Shown: positions 33,007 to 43,995, counted from the first letter of the stretch. The stretch is DNA of 64,000 bases from Chitinophaga chungangae (GCF_017742215.1 NZ_JAGHKP010000001.1:1488001-1552000); one strand, 5' to 3'. The notes: generated by a model not told the origin, from the letters alone. Translations and numbers: made by a program.

Positions 33007-33045
33007 GTGCATTTTCCGGAAGAATCCGGCAATGACAGGGCATTG

Positions 33046-33528
33046 CTAACACAAAAACTGCAAAACACTATTTCCCGGAACCCAGGAAGTGGTTTTCTCA
33101 GTTACCTGAAAAGCGGCCATCAGCTGACCTTTGGGCAATTCGTTGGCGGTATAGAAAAACCGGAGGTTTTCCTGTTTCATCTGCAATAATTCTTTTACGG
33201 CGATCACCATGCCGGACTGTTTGCCGCTGGCGTCGGCGAATTTCCATTCGCGGATGATGCCGCCTTTATCGTCTCTCACGCTCAGTTTGCGGCCGGTGCC
33301 GATCTTGCCGCAATGGCTGTAATGGAAGGTGAGCTGGTCGTTAATGTTCGCTTTGTCCAGCTTCAGGCTGGACAATTTTATCTCCTGGCCCACGTATTGT
33401 TCGTGGATGAGCTTGTTGTTGAGATATACCTTGAGATGGTCTGCGCCGGCCCAGGCCTGCGTTGCGATGGCGAAAAGGCAGAAGGAGAGGAAGGCGGCTG
33501 TTTTTTTGAAAAAGGATGTGCGTTGCAT
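33046..33528 (-). CDS. Small secreted protein, hypothetical
   Basis: A 160-residue protein with a clear signal peptide (MQRTSFFKKTAAFLSFCLFAIATQAWA). I chose the ATG at 33528; the frame extends 13 codons further but would bury the signal peptide. The mature part is beta-rich (LKVYLNNKLIHEQYVG, INDQLTFHYSHCGKIGTGRKLSVRD) and has two Cys, one at the C-terminus. I do not recognise the family with confidence. A role in the periplasm or envelope is all that can be said. Confidence 0.55.
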   Translation of the reverse strand: MQRTSFFKKTAAFLSFCLFAIATQAWAGADHLKVYLNNKLIHEQYVGQEIKLSSLKLDKANINDQLTFHYSHCGKIGTGRKLSVRDDKGGIIREWKFADASGKQSGMVIAVKELLQMKQENLRFFYTANELPKGQLMAAFQVTEKTTSWVPGNSVLQFLC

Positions 33529-33633
33529 ATACTGTGGTTTTTGGTGAACGTTGACAGTACAAAACAACGCAATCGCTTCCGCCCGGGGTAATCGCTTTGA
33601 CGTCCGGCGCGGTTTGCTTGACGTAATGCCGCG

Positions 33634-36600
33634 TTAGCCGCTGTGCTCCATTGGGCCGGAGTTTGCCACTGCCAGCAGGAAGTCGTACAGCGGCGTATCG
33701 CCCGGCACTTCCAGCTTTTTGCGCAACCGGTACCGGCTGGTTTCCACGCCTCTCACGGAAATGCCCAGCGACTGCGCGATCTCTTTCGTGGTGAGATGGA
33801 TGCGCAGGTAAGCGCAGAGTTTCATATCGGTGGTGCTCAGGTCAGGGTAACGTTTTTTGAGGACCGATAAAAAGTTGTTGTGCACTTCGTCGAAATGACG
33901 GGAAAACTGTTCCCAGTCTTCGGTGTCCTGCTCCGCTTCGTCGAACAGGCGCATTACTTTTTTGAAAGGATAATGCGGCAGCGGCTCGATCTTTTTGATG
34001 GCTGCCAGCAATTCTTCCCGGATCGCAAAAAGCAGCTTGCCGCGCTGCAGCAGGTGCATGGTGGCGGTGGCCAGCTCTTTATTTTTGAATTGGATGTCGG
34101 TAGCGAGTTTGTCGTGCTGCAGGCTGATGAGCTGTTTTTCGCGCTGTTCCTTTTCGTATTGATGATGCAGGATGAGCTGTTCCTGTTTGCGTTGATAACG
34201 CCGCTGCTGCGCAGCGAATTTCCGTTTCTGCAAAATATAAGCGCCCCACGCGAGCGCCAGCCCGGCGGCCACGTACAACGACTTCGCGACGGCGGTGAGA
34301 TGCCATGGCGGCAGGATGCGGAAGGCGTAAGTGGCCACGGAAGAGACGTTGCCGAGATGGTCGCGGGCCTTTACGGCAAAGGTGTAGCGGCCGTGGGGAA
34401 GATTGGTGTAATCTTTTTCCGTGCGTGCGGCCCATTCGCTCCAGCCGGGATCGAAACCTTCGAGGCGGTAGCTGAACTCCATGTTGCCGCCATGCCCGCA
34501 GGCGGGGGAAGCGTATTCGAAATGAAAACCGGAAAATGAGGCGGAAAGCGATTTAAAAGCCGCTTCGCGGGAGGGGAGAAAACCGCCGAAAAGCAGGCTG
34601 TCCCTGTCTCCGCGGGCGTTTACCTGGCTGATCATCACGCGCGGTTCTTTTTTGGGCTGGCGGTATTTTTTATAATTGATATGATACATGCCTTTTTCGC
34701 CGCCGATAAAAATATTTTCTTCATTAAAAGGATAGATATTTTCAAAACCCGTTACGATCATGCCTTTCAGCTCGGGGAACAACATGGTGCGGTAAGGTTT
34801 GCCGTCGTGATTGCGATGAAAGTCCACAACGCCGGGCGTTTTGTTGGACACGAACCAGATGTTGCCCACGGGGTCTTCCGTCATAAACTGGACGGGCACC
34901 GCGCCCAATACGGGAAAAAGCCAGGGCGAAGGCGCGAACGTTTGCCTGACGGGATCGAATTCGTAAATGCCGGCCTGTGTGGCCACCACCATGCGTCCGC
35001 GGATGCGGAACACGAAGTTGTTATTGTCCGAAGGCAAGCCGTGACGGCTGTTGAAAAGGGTGAATCGAAGCGTTGTGTCTTTGTCTGTCACGATGCGGTA
35101 CACGCCGCGGTAGGGATGGGAAGCCCAAACGATACTGTCCTGCTCGGCGGTGAGAAACCGCAGCGATTCGAACAGCACGTTCACCTGGAGGGTTTTGCTG
35201 AAGCTGCCGCCTGTTTGCCGCATGGTGCGCAGGCCGTTGTAACAGCCGATGAGCGTTCGCGTGGCCTGCGGCAGAAAAAGCCAGCAGCCGGTGCCTTTCA
35301 GCAGCGGTTCCGCCAGTTTTTCACCGATCCTGAAAGCGCCTTCGTGATGGCCCATCAGCAGCTGCCCGCCGCTTACGGAAAGGCTCCAAACCTGGCCGCC
35401 GGTTTGTTCCACTTTCCGGAAGCGGTTTTCCTGGAAGCTGAGGTCTGCGTAAGTTTCAGGTGGGTTAGTGCTGAAAGTTTTACTGCCGGCGCCTTCCGGC
35501 GCTTCCTGCGGCCGCAGCGAGGCGTGATAAACGTTATTGTTTTGGGAACGGGACGGCGATGTTGGCTGGCGGTCGTCCAGCGGGGACACGAACAATCCAT
35601 CGGAAGTGCCGATATACAATTTGCCGTTGAAGACCCTGGCGGCGTAAGTGCTCAGGTACTGGTGTTTGTCCGGGTGTATCTGTTTGATGGCGTTGTTATA
35701 CCGTATCATATCGATGCCGTTGTCCAGCGCCAGCCAAAGGTTTTGCCCGCCGTCGGGGAAGATCTTGCGCACGCTGTTGTGCTGCAGGCCTTCCTGCAGG
35801 CCGAATTGCTGCACGATGGCGCCGGTATGCCGGTTCAGGATAAAACAGCCGGCTTCCGCAGTGCCGATAAGGAGCTGATCGTTTTTCCAGGCCATGGCGC
35901 ATTGTATCCGGGCTTTTTGCAGTGTTGCGGCGGCGGGAGTGGTGAATGGATGAAGCTGCCCGTTGTGCAGCCTGAAAATGCCGTGTTTATAAGTGAAAAG
36001 CAGCAGCGTGTCTGCCGTATGTTCGAGCACGGCGGTGAGCAGCAGCTGTTTTTCCGCCACGGCGCGGCTGAGCTGTTTCCATCCGTTGCCGTTGAACCGA
36101 AGCAGGCCCATACGCGCGTCCTGCGCGTACAAACCTTGTTCCGAACGGCACAGCAGCCGCCATTCGCCGGGCGCGTGATATACCTGCACACGGTTTCCGT
36201 GATAAACGAAGATCTTGTTGTTGCTCCGGAAAAAAACCTGGCCGTTGTAAAGCTCGATGTTCCAGATGTCCGCAAATTCCCTTTCGCCCGCCGGAATGAG
36301 CGGTTTAAGGGAAGTATACCGCAACACGCCGTCTGCATCGGCGCGGTAATACCCGAAATCGTCCTGCGCACCGGCGTAAATGCGGCCGCTGTCGTCGGTC
36401 TTTACCGAACGGAGACGGGTGTGATTGGGCACAGGCAGCATTTTCCAGCCGTGACCGTTGAACGTCAGCAAACCTTCATTATTGGCGAAATACAGGATAC
36501 CCTGGGCGTCCATATCCGCATCCCAGGTTTGGCCGCCGCCGGAATATTGCTGTTTGCTGAAATGGAGAACAGACGGGGCGCCGATCACCTGGCGCGCTTG

Positions 36601-36654
36601 GGTAACGGCTGCCCAGAACAGGGGCAGCACAAACAACAGCCTTCTCATTTTCAT
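33634..36654 (-). CDS. Beta-propeller/Y_Y_Y sensor with LuxR-type HTH (one-component HTCS-like regulator)
   Basis: A 1006-residue membrane regulator: a signal peptide (~1-20), a long periplasmic propeller (~25-700), a Y_Y_Y immunoglobulin-like domain (~715-783, FSYRLEGFDPGWSEWAARTEKDYTNLPHGRYTF), one transmembrane helix (~787-810), a coiled coil (~812-880) and a C-terminal LuxR/GerE-type HTH (~932-1006, TTKEIAQSLGISVRGVETSRYRLRKKL). There is no kinase or receiver domain, so it would bind DNA from the membrane. It is divergent from the GH16 glucanase across 248 bp and probably induces it and the following lipoprotein in response to an oligosaccharide (inference). Confidence 0.88.
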   Translation of the reverse strand: MKMRRLLFVLPLFWAAVTQARQVIGAPSVLHFSKQQYSGGGQTWDADMDAQGILYFANNEGLLTFNGHGWKMLPVPNHTRLRSVKTDDSGRIYAGAQDDFGYYRADADGVLRYTSLKPLIPAGEREFADIWNIELYNGQVFFRSNNKIFVYHGNRVQVYHAPGEWRLLCRSEQGLYAQDARMGLLRFNGNGWKQLSRAVAEKQLLLTAVLEHTADTLLLFTYKHGIFRLHNGQLHPFTTPAAATLQKARIQCAMAWKNDQLLIGTAEAGCFILNRHTGAIVQQFGLQEGLQHNSVRKIFPDGGQNLWLALDNGIDMIRYNNAIKQIHPDKHQYLSTYAARVFNGKLYIGTSDGLFVSPLDDRQPTSPSRSQNNNVYHASLRPQEAPEGAGSKTFSTNPPETYADLSFQENRFRKVEQTGGQVWSLSVSGGQLLMGHHEGAFRIGEKLAEPLLKGTGCWLFLPQATRTLIGCYNGLRTMRQTGGSFSKTLQVNVLFESLRFLTAEQDSIVWASHPYRGVYRIVTDKDTTLRFTLFNSRHGLPSDNNNFVFRIRGRMVVATQAGIYEFDPVRQTFAPSPWLFPVLGAVPVQFMTEDPVGNIWFVSNKTPGVVDFHRNHDGKPYRTMLFPELKGMIVTGFENIYPFNEENIFIGGEKGMYHINYKKYRQPKKEPRVMISQVNARGDRDSLLFGGFLPSREAAFKSLSASFSGFHFEYASPACGHGGNMEFSYRLEGFDPGWSEWAARTEKDYTNLPHGRYTFAVKARDHLGNVSSVATYAFRILPPWHLTAVAKSLYVAAGLALAWGAYILQKRKFAAQQRRYQRKQEQLILHHQYEKEQREKQLISLQHDKLATDIQFKNKELATATMHLLQRGKLLFAIREELLAAIKKIEPLPHYPFKKVMRLFDEAEQDTEDWEQFSRHFDEVHNNFLSVLKKRYPDLSTTDMKLCAYLRIHLTTKEIAQSLGISVRGVETSRYRLRKKLEVPGDTPLYDFLLAVANSGPMEHSG

Positions 36655-36902
36655 AACGTGGTTTGAAATAAAAATATACTAAATCCCGGTGAAGTAGCGC
36701 AGACGTATTTGTCTGCAATTGATTTTCAATTTGTTAGTAAAAGTTGTAGTAGAATTGGCGTACCACGGGAAAGGGTATCACACGATTAATTCAGGATATT
36801 TGACCCTTGTAGCCACGTTATAGAAAACACTTCCGCATATATCCGGGCGGAAGAGAGCACTATAGTTCAACCCGGCATTATTCACACGTTAACAGAAAAA
36901 CT

Positions 36903-38126
36903 ATGAAACTGCATTCCTTATTTTTACCGGCATCTGCTGCGCTGGTAACTTTCCTTTTCTTTTCGGCCTCCTGCACCAAAAAAATGGACGCCGCCGCCGA
37001 TGAAAAAGTTCCGCTGGAAGATAAAAAAGCGGCCGTTCAGGCAGCGGCGCTCCAGCTGGTTTGGCAGGACGAGTTCAACGGTTCCAGCCTCGATCTGTCC
37101 AAATGGGGCTACGAAAACGGCGACCTGGGCGTGAACAACGAGCAGCAATATTACCAGACGCCCAACGTAGCCGTTACCGGCGGCAATCTTGTGATCACTG
37201 CGCGTAAACAAAGCGTGGGCGGCAAACCTTACACGTCCGGCCGTATCAATTCCAACGGCAAATTCTCCAAACGTTACGGCCGCATCGAAGCGCGTATCAA
37301 ATTGCCCGCTGTGCAGGGCCTCTGGCCGGCCTTCTGGATGCTGGGCTCCAACATCGGGCAACCGGGCGTGGGCTGGCCGCGTTGCGGGGAGATCGACATT
37401 ATGGAACATGTGAACACCGGCAATACCGTGCTGGGCACCATTCACTGGTGGAATACCGCCTACAGTTACTACGGCGGCAATACGACCACTTCACCGACCA
37501 ATTACCACATTTACGCCATTGAATGGGACGCGGCGGGCATCCGCTGGTTTGTAGACGGCGTGCAGTTCCACTCCGCCAACATTCTGAACAATATCAACGG
37601 CACGGAAGAGTTCCACAACAATTTTTTCATCATCCTCAACCTCGCCGTAGGCGGCAACCTGCCCGGCCAGGTGATCAACGATAGTGCATTGCCCGCTACG
37701 ATGATGGTGGATTATGTGCGCGTGTACAACATCGTGGACAATCCCGGCGATATCCCCATCGGCTCGGTGATCTCCCTCAGGGGGAACAACAATCAATACG
37801 CAAGCGGCGAAAACGGCACGCAGGCAATGCGCTGCAACAGGGCCACGGTCCAGGCCTGGGAACAGTTTACCGTGGTGGATGCGGGCGGCGGAAAAGTGGC
37901 GCTCCGGAGCATGAGCAAATATGTGTCTTCCGAAAACGGTACGCAACCCATTACCTGCAACCGCGCTACCATCGGCGACTGGGAGAAATTCGACTGGATC
38001 TCCAACAGCGACGGCACCTTTTCATTACGCGGCAACAACGGCAATTATATATCCAGCGAAAACGGCGTGCAGGCCATGACCTGCAACCGTCCCGCAATAG
38101 GCGGATGGGAGAAGTTCACCAATTAA
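36903..38126 (+). CDS. GH16 endo-beta-glucanase lipoprotein with C-terminal beta-trefoil-like repeats
   Basis: A 407-residue lipoprotein (lipobox FSASC). The GH16 catalytic jelly roll spans ~50-280. The signature GEIDIMEH gives nucleophile Glu163, Asp165 and acid/base Glu168; W-P-x-x-G-E-I-D-I-M-E is typical of laminarinase/beta-1,3(4)-glucanases. Residues ~285-407 contain three ~40-residue repeats ([42 protein letters not shown]), each followed by a C-N-R-A/P-x-x-x-x-W-E-x-F segment. They resemble a fascin/CBM-like beta-trefoil and probably bind glucan. It is first in a two-gene unit. Confidence 0.92.
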   Translation: MKLHSLFLPASAALVTFLFFSASCTKKMDAAADEKVPLEDKKAAVQAAALQLVWQDEFNGSSLDLSKWGYENGDLGVNNEQQYYQTPNVAVTGGNLVITARKQSVGGKPYTSGRINSNGKFSKRYGRIEARIKLPAVQGLWPAFWMLGSNIGQPGVGWPRCGEIDIMEHVNTGNTVLGTIHWWNTAYSYYGGNTTTSPTNYHIYAIEWDAAGIRWFVDGVQFHSANILNNINGTEEFHNNFFIILNLAVGGNLPGQVINDSALPATMMVDYVRVYNIVDNPGDIPIGSVISLRGNNNQYASGENGTQAMRCNRATVQAWEQFTVVDAGGGKVALRSMSKYVSSENGTQPITCNRATIGDWEKFDWISNSDGTFSLRGNNGNYISSENGVQAMTCNRPAIGGWEKFTN

Positions 38127-38178
38127 GCCTGAAAGGCTTTCTGTCTATTATTCACGTTAAGAAACAAAAACGAGAAAA

Positions 38179-39045
38179 ATGAAATTCCACTTCCACGCTT
38201 TAGGCGCATCAACCCTTGCGCTCGCGCTTTTCATTACATCCTGTTCCAAGCCCGCGGCAGAGAACCGGGAAGAACCTGTATCACTGGAAAACGAAACATC
38301 CGCCACCGCGGGGATCCAGGCGATCAATTCCTCTTTTTCCGAAAACTGGAACAGCTACACCCATGGCACCCAGTATTCACAATCGCAGGCTGCGGCCGAT
38401 TTCGGGAACATCTCCGGTTGGAATGCCGGCCGTTCCATGATCTCCAACGGCAACCTGCGCATTACGCTTGAGCCAAACGCGCTATCTGGCGCCGGCGGCG
38501 TAGTGTCCAACATCGATGTAAGCGACGGCTCGGAATACCAGGTGAGCTTCACCATCCGGTTCCACAGCCAGTTCGACTGGAGCCGGGGCGGCAAGCTCGG
38601 TTTCGGCCTGTTCATCGGCGACGGCAATGCAGGCGGAGACCCCGCCTGGGACGGCAATGGCGGCAGCTTCAGGCTGATGTGGTACAACAACAACGGAACG
38701 GTGTATTTCCATCCCTACGTGTACCACCGCGACCAGGCAGGCCAGTACGGCGATAACTTCGGCGTGCGTTATCCTTCCTCCGGCAGCCTGCAGAAAGGGC
38801 AGACCTACAACGTTACCCTCTATGCAAAAAGCAACACCGGCTCCAATACCAACGGCCGCGCCAGGCTCGTCATCAACGGCACCACCGTGCTGGACAGGGC
38901 CATGCGCTGGACCACCAACGACAGCAAACGCCTCATCAGGAACGTCAGCTTCCATACCTTCCGGGGCGGCAGCCAGAGCTACTGGATGAGCTCCACCGTC
39001 GGATATGTGTATTATGACGACCTGGTGGTAACCAAGATCAATTAA
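38179..39045 (+). CDS. Polysaccharide-lyase-like (PL14/PL20-type fold) lipoprotein
   Basis: A 288-residue lipoprotein (lipobox FITSC). After a short linker it has a concanavalin-like jelly roll: EYQVSFTIRFHSQFDWSRGGKLGFGL, then SFRLMWYNNNGTVYFHPYVYHRDQ, QYGDNFG and VYYDDLVVTK. This order of motifs is seen in the polysaccharide lyase 14/20 group (alginate and glucuronan lyases, PF21294-like). The key Tyr/His/Lys residues cannot be assigned without an alignment, so a binding protein is also possible. It lies 52 nt downstream of the GH16 gene and is probably co-regulated. Confidence 0.65.
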   Translation: MKFHFHALGASTLALALFITSCSKPAAENREEPVSLENETSATAGIQAINSSFSENWNSYTHGTQYSQSQAAADFGNISGWNAGRSMISNGNLRITLEPNALSGAGGVVSNIDVSDGSEYQVSFTIRFHSQFDWSRGGKLGFGLFIGDGNAGGDPAWDGNGGSFRLMWYNNNGTVYFHPYVYHRDQAGQYGDNFGVRYPSSGSLQKGQTYNVTLYAKSNTGSNTNGRARLVINGTTVLDRAMRWTTNDSKRLIRNVSFHTFRGGSQSYWMSSTVGYVYYDDLVVTKIN

Positions 39046-39082
39046 CATATCGCAACTTCTCCCACCGCTTTGAACAACGCGC

Positions 39083-39125
39083 AGAGCCGGGCATTCCTCC
39101 GGGAATGGTCCCGGTTCTGTTTTTT
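39083..39125 (+). terminator. Rho-independent terminator
   Basis: A 9-bp stem AGAGCCGGG/CCCGGTTCT (39083-39091 with 39110-39118, one G-T pair) with a T-run. It ends the GH16/lyase-like unit. Confidence 0.8.
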
Positions 39126-39155
39126 ACAGGCATGATTTATTTTGTTTTGATTGAA

Positions 39156-40507
<1,352 letters not shown>

Positions 40508-40535
40508 GAACACGTCCTGCATTCTGAAAAATTTT

Positions 40536-40574
40536 CCCCCCGGTCCGCTTCCTTTATATAAGCAGATCGGGGGG
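40536..40574. terminator. Hairpin between convergent genes (possible bidirectional terminator)
   Basis: CCCCCCG...GCTT (40536-40550) pairs with AAGC...CGGGGGG (40560-40574) with internal mismatches. It lies between the metY-like stop and the convergent small membrane gene. No long T-run on either side. Confidence 0.4.
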
Positions 40575-40606
40575 TCGTTAATTCAGTAAATGAGACGGGT
40601 AAAACA

Positions 40607-41026
40607 TCACAGGTCCTTTTTCTGAATTGCCCGCATTTTGCCTATAAGTATATCCACTTTCTGCAGCGCCAGTTTTGCCTGTTCGCGTTTCAGTCTTTCT
40701 TTTTCGGCGTCCGCAATAGCCGGGTTGGCCAGGACCCTTTCCATTTCAAGCGTGATTTTTTTATCGAGCTGCCTTTGCTGCATCCATTGGTCGATCCTGA
40801 AATATTGTTTAGTCAATAGTTTCCACAGCCAGGTAGAAAACACTGATACAGCAGGAGAAACCATTGTAAGCCAGAACCTGGCCAGCGACGGTTCGGGAAT
40901 ATTTCTTGCTATTAAAAGCAAACAGGTTCCCAGGCTCACAGCAATCACATTGCCGGCAGCACTTTGTTTGTAAATAATGATTGGGCTAGTTTGATCGGGC
41001 GTTGGGTTAACAAATGATTTTTCCAA
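40607..41026 (-). CDS. Hypothetical membrane protein with TTG start
   Basis: A 139-residue protein with two hydrophobic helices (~24-42 and ~50-68), then a charged helical C-terminus (DKKITLEMERVLANPAIADAEKERLKREQAKLALQKVDIL). The only start that keeps the helices is a TTG at 41024-41026, 10 nt after the stop of the small gene upstream, so the two are probably co-transcribed. I do not recognise a family. A membrane-anchored coiled-coil is the best description. Confidence 0.5.
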   Translation of the reverse strand: MEKSFVNPTPDQTSPIIIYKQSAAGNVIAVSLGTCLLLIARNIPEPSLARFWLTMVSPAVSVFSTWLWKLLTKQYFRIDQWMQQRQLDKKITLEMERVLANPAIADAEKERLKREQAKLALQKVDILIGKMRAIQKKDL

Positions 41027-41036
41027 AATTTTAAAA

Positions 41037-41264
41037 TTATTTTATTCCGTTTTCGATGATCAATTGCCTCATGAGCTCGAGCGCTTTCAAACGGTGTGCC
41101 AGTCGCTCCTCCGGATCGGCGGAGGTGTCGCTCTTTCGGAACAGCCTGTTTATTGTCCGCATTTTCAAGCCGAACTTCAGCTGATCATAAATGATCAAAA
41201 CAAACGGGTAAGCAATACCCATCAAACACAGGATGAGAATAATTTTGTCAACAATGGGAGACAT
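41037..41264 (-). CDS. Small single-helix membrane protein, hypothetical
   Basis: A 75-residue protein with one N-terminal transmembrane helix (IILILCLMGIAYPFVLIIYD) and a charged helical tail (EERLAHRLKALELMRQLI). It is paired with the downstream membrane gene (10-nt gap). The two may form a small complex, but nothing identifies their role. No match to a toxin-antitoxin or phage pattern was seen. Confidence 0.5.
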   Translation of the reverse strand: MSPIVDKIILILCLMGIAYPFVLIIYDQLKFGLKMRTINRLFRKSDTSADPEERLAHRLKALELMRQLIIENGIK

Positions 41265-41349
41265 GGTATTCGGTTTTTGATTACCCGCAATTTAATGATA
41301 ACCTTCAGAAATAAATTTTCACAACAAGAATTTATTTTAATGATGATAA

Positions 41350-42312
41350 TTATCTTTCTTCCTCTTTCTTATCCATCCACACCACCTTCTGCTCCGGTAC
41401 ATTCTCCTGCCCGATAATATCCCTGTACAACGCTGGGTTCCTCGCTTTGCGGTAACGGTAACCGCCCGCCTGCCGCAGCTTTTCGGGCGTAATCAGCGCG
41501 ATCGCATAATCGTTGTCCAGCTTGCGGCATTCGGCCACGATATCGCCGAACGGATCAAGTATCATGCTGCAGCCATTTTTTAACTGGTCGTCGTCCATCC
41601 CGATCGGGTTGCTGAACACGGCGTAGATGGCATTGTCGTACGCACGCGCGGGCAACCATTTCATCAGCCATGCACGGCCTTTTAATCCATCGAATTCCTG
41701 CCGCAGGCTCGTAGGGTCGGCATCACGGTTCTCCCACAACGCCGGGTCCACAAAACCCGCGCCGGGCCTGGTGCTGGGAGTACACATCGTAACGTGCGGC
41801 ATAAAAATAATATCCGCTCCCAGTAACGTCGTCGCACGTACGTTTTCAATCACGTTGTTGTCGTAACAGATCAGGATGCCGCATTTCCATCCCAGTAATT
41901 CAAACACCACATAACGGTCGCCCTTGCTGAGATAAGGATTGATGAAAGGGTGCAGCTTGCGGTATTTCGCCATCAGCCCGTTTTTATCGACGCATACGTA
42001 TGCTTTGAAAAGATTGTCCGCTTCGTCTTTTTCGAATAACCCGGCCAATATCACGATGTCCAGCTCCGCGGCTGTTTCCCGCAAAGCCGTAATGCTCGCG
42101 CCGGAAGGGATAGGCTCGGCGAGGTCGAGCATCTGCTGCCTGTCCAGGTGGCGGGCGAAAGTATATCCCGTCACGGAACATTCATGAAAGGCGATCACAT
42201 CGGCGCCATCGGCTTTTGCAGCGGCGGCGATGTTTTTGATCATGGAAAGGTTGTATTTTTTATCACCGCTGCGGTGCTCGAATTGCGCGGTCGCTATTTT
42301 TATCGGTTTCAT
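41350..42312 (-). CDS. Nitrilase-superfamily amidohydrolase
   Basis: A 320-residue carbon-nitrogen hydrolase with the complete catalytic triad: Glu44 (FHECSVTGY), Lys119 (YRKLHPF) and Cys149 (GILICYDNN). The family hydrolyses or condenses amides and nitriles in the cytoplasm, usually as a dimer or higher oligomer. The MCTPSTRPGAGFVDPALW insert after the cysteine is characteristic of a subgroup whose substrate I cannot name. It stands alone, divergent from the M60 peptidase gene across 100 bp. Confidence 0.88.
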   Translation of the reverse strand: MKPIKIATAQFEHRSGDKKYNLSMIKNIAAAAKADGADVIAFHECSVTGYTFARHLDRQQMLDLAEPIPSGASITALRETAAELDIVILAGLFEKDEADNLFKAYVCVDKNGLMAKYRKLHPFINPYLSKGDRYVVFELLGWKCGILICYDNNVIENVRATTLLGADIIFMPHVTMCTPSTRPGAGFVDPALWENRDADPTSLRQEFDGLKGRAWLMKWLPARAYDNAIYAVFSNPIGMDDDQLKNGCSMILDPFGDIVAECRKLDNDYAIALITPEKLRQAGGYRYRKARNPALYRDIIGQENVPEQKVVWMDKKEEER

Positions 42313-42412
42313 GCGGCTAATCTAATTAAAAAATCTGCCGGTCATCACAATTTGTACCGGATAATGCCGGGGTGTTTTTATCTTGGCCGTACTCTTAACA
42401 TCTTTTTATTGT

Positions 42413-43933
42413 ATGATAAAGCAAGCTACTCTCACCTGTGCCGCGGCACTGGCATACCTCTGCGCAGGCGCCCAGGCGCTTTCCCCGGCCACGGTGCTCA
42501 TTTCTCCCGAAAATCGTTTATCCGCCAAAGACACGGCTTTCCGCCGCGAGATCGCACAATGGAGCAAAGCCCAGCTGGAATCGACGGATTATGCGAAGAT
42601 CAAGGCGCATCCCTCGGCGGCCGTTTTTCCCGGCGCCATCCGCGAAGGCGCGGCCCGTGTGGCCCGCACGGTGGATATCAACCATCAGCAGATCAGCGAA
42701 GCCCTGGTGCCCGTGGTCAGCCGGCTGAACTATTCGCAGCCCTGGCGCGAAAACCTCTACAGCACCGGTCTTTACGCAGCTCCCGGCGAATACATCGAAG
42801 TGACCGTTCCGAAGGAACTGCTGGATAAAGGCTTCGGCATACAGATCGGCAGTCATTCAGACAACCTGAACCAATGGGTGGCCGGCAAGGAAGACTGGCG
42901 AAGGATGCCGCGCATCGTGCGGACAGATAAGCTCGTAAAAACCACCACGCGCATCGCCAGCCCTTTCGGCGGGCTTATTTATGTGACCGCCGCGCCCAGA
43001 TCCGCGTCGTGGAGCGGGCGGCTGAAGATCAGCCGGGCAGTGGAAGCGCCGCTGTACATCGCGGGCAAAACCACGCCGGAAGAATGGAAACAACAACTCA
43101 AAAACAATAAAGCGCCCTGGGGCGAACTGGCTACCGGCAAAGTGATCCTCACCGTGCCCGATTCCGTTTTGCAGAAAGTGACCGATCCTGCTCACGTGAT
43201 GCAGCTCTGGGACCTGATCGTTGGCGGGGAAATGGAGCTGGCGCAGATCCCGCAGCCTTTTTACCGTCCGCAGCGGATGGTGATAGACGAGCATATCGGC
43301 GGCGGTTTCATGCACAGCGGTTACCCCATCATGATCCATCACTCGCCCAGCCGCAGGCTGCTGAGCGCAGACGTGATCGCCGATCCGCTGAAACTCATGA
43401 TCGGCAGCAAAGGAGGCGCCAACTGGGGTTTCTTCCACGAGATCGGGCACAATATGCAGAACCTCGACTGGGTATTTGGCGGCACTACAGAAGTGAGCTG
43501 TAATTTCTTTTCCCTGTATATGTTCGACCGGCTGCTGGGCGGCCGCGACGATGCGCATACCGGCGTGTCTAACAAAGAAACGCAGGATGCGATGAAGAAA
43601 TATTTCCAGGAAGGCGCTTCCTACGAAAAATGGAAAGGCAGCCCGTTCCTGGGCCTCATCATGTTCCGCCAGCTGCAGGAAGCGTTCGGCTGGGAAACGT
43701 TCAAAACGTTCTTCCGCGAATACCAGTCGCTGGCCGCGAAAGATGCGGACGGTTCCTACGCGAGATCGGACGAGCAGAAACGCGACCTCTGGGCGCGCAC
43801 TTTTTCGAAAGTGAGCGGCCGCAACGTAGCGCCTTTCTTCGAAAAATGGGGCATTCCCGTCAGCGCGGGCGTAAAACAGGAGCTGAGCAACCTGCCCGGC
43901 TGGATGCCCTACAACTTCCCCCCGGAAAACTGA
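42413..43933 (+). CDS. M60-family (enhancin-like) secreted metallopeptidase
   Basis: A 506-residue protein with a signal peptide (to AGAQA). The M60 zinc site is present: His342-Glu343-x-x-His346 in FFHEIGHNMQN, with the downstream Glu360 (GGTTEVSCNFFS) at family spacing. The N-terminal region (GLYAAPGEYIEVTVPKELLDKGFGIQIG) is the beta-sandwich that precedes the catalytic domain in mucin-degrading M60 enzymes. I chose the ATG at 42413, where the signal peptide begins. The likely substrate is a glycosylated protein such as mucin-type material. It ends at a strong terminator. Confidence 0.92.
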   Translation: MIKQATLTCAAALAYLCAGAQALSPATVLISPENRLSAKDTAFRREIAQWSKAQLESTDYAKIKAHPSAAVFPGAIREGAARVARTVDINHQQISEALVPVVSRLNYSQPWRENLYSTGLYAAPGEYIEVTVPKELLDKGFGIQIGSHSDNLNQWVAGKEDWRRMPRIVRTDKLVKTTTRIASPFGGLIYVTAAPRSASWSGRLKISRAVEAPLYIAGKTTPEEWKQQLKNNKAPWGELATGKVILTVPDSVLQKVTDPAHVMQLWDLIVGGEMELAQIPQPFYRPQRMVIDEHIGGGFMHSGYPIMIHHSPSRRLLSADVIADPLKLMIGSKGGANWGFFHEIGHNMQNLDWVFGGTTEVSCNFFSLYMFDRLLGGRDDAHTGVSNKETQDAMKKYFQEGASYEKWKGSPFLGLIMFRQLQEAFGWETFKTFFREYQSLAAKDADGSYARSDEQKRDLWARTFSKVSGRNVAPFFEKWGIPVSAGVKQELSNLPGWMPYNFPPEN

Positions 43934-43960
43934 TCATCTTTTTTTTCTGTCCCATAGCGT

Positions 43961-43995
43961 GCGGGTGCTTCAGCAATGGGGCATCCGCTTTTTTT
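43961..43995 (+). terminator. Rho-independent terminator of the M60 gene
   Basis: An 8-bp stem GCGGGTGC/GCATCCGC (43961-43968 with 43981-43988, one G-T pair) followed by seven T. Confidence 0.85.

Noticed and set aside
34681..36666. A 661-codon frame on the plus strand opposite the propeller/HTH regulator
   Set aside because: It is antisense to a well supported regulator and has no start context or motifs of its own.
41024..41264. The two small membrane genes considered as a toxin-antitoxin or phage holin pair
   Set aside because: Sizes and helices fit loosely, but no toxin or antitoxin motif is present and the pair is too generic.
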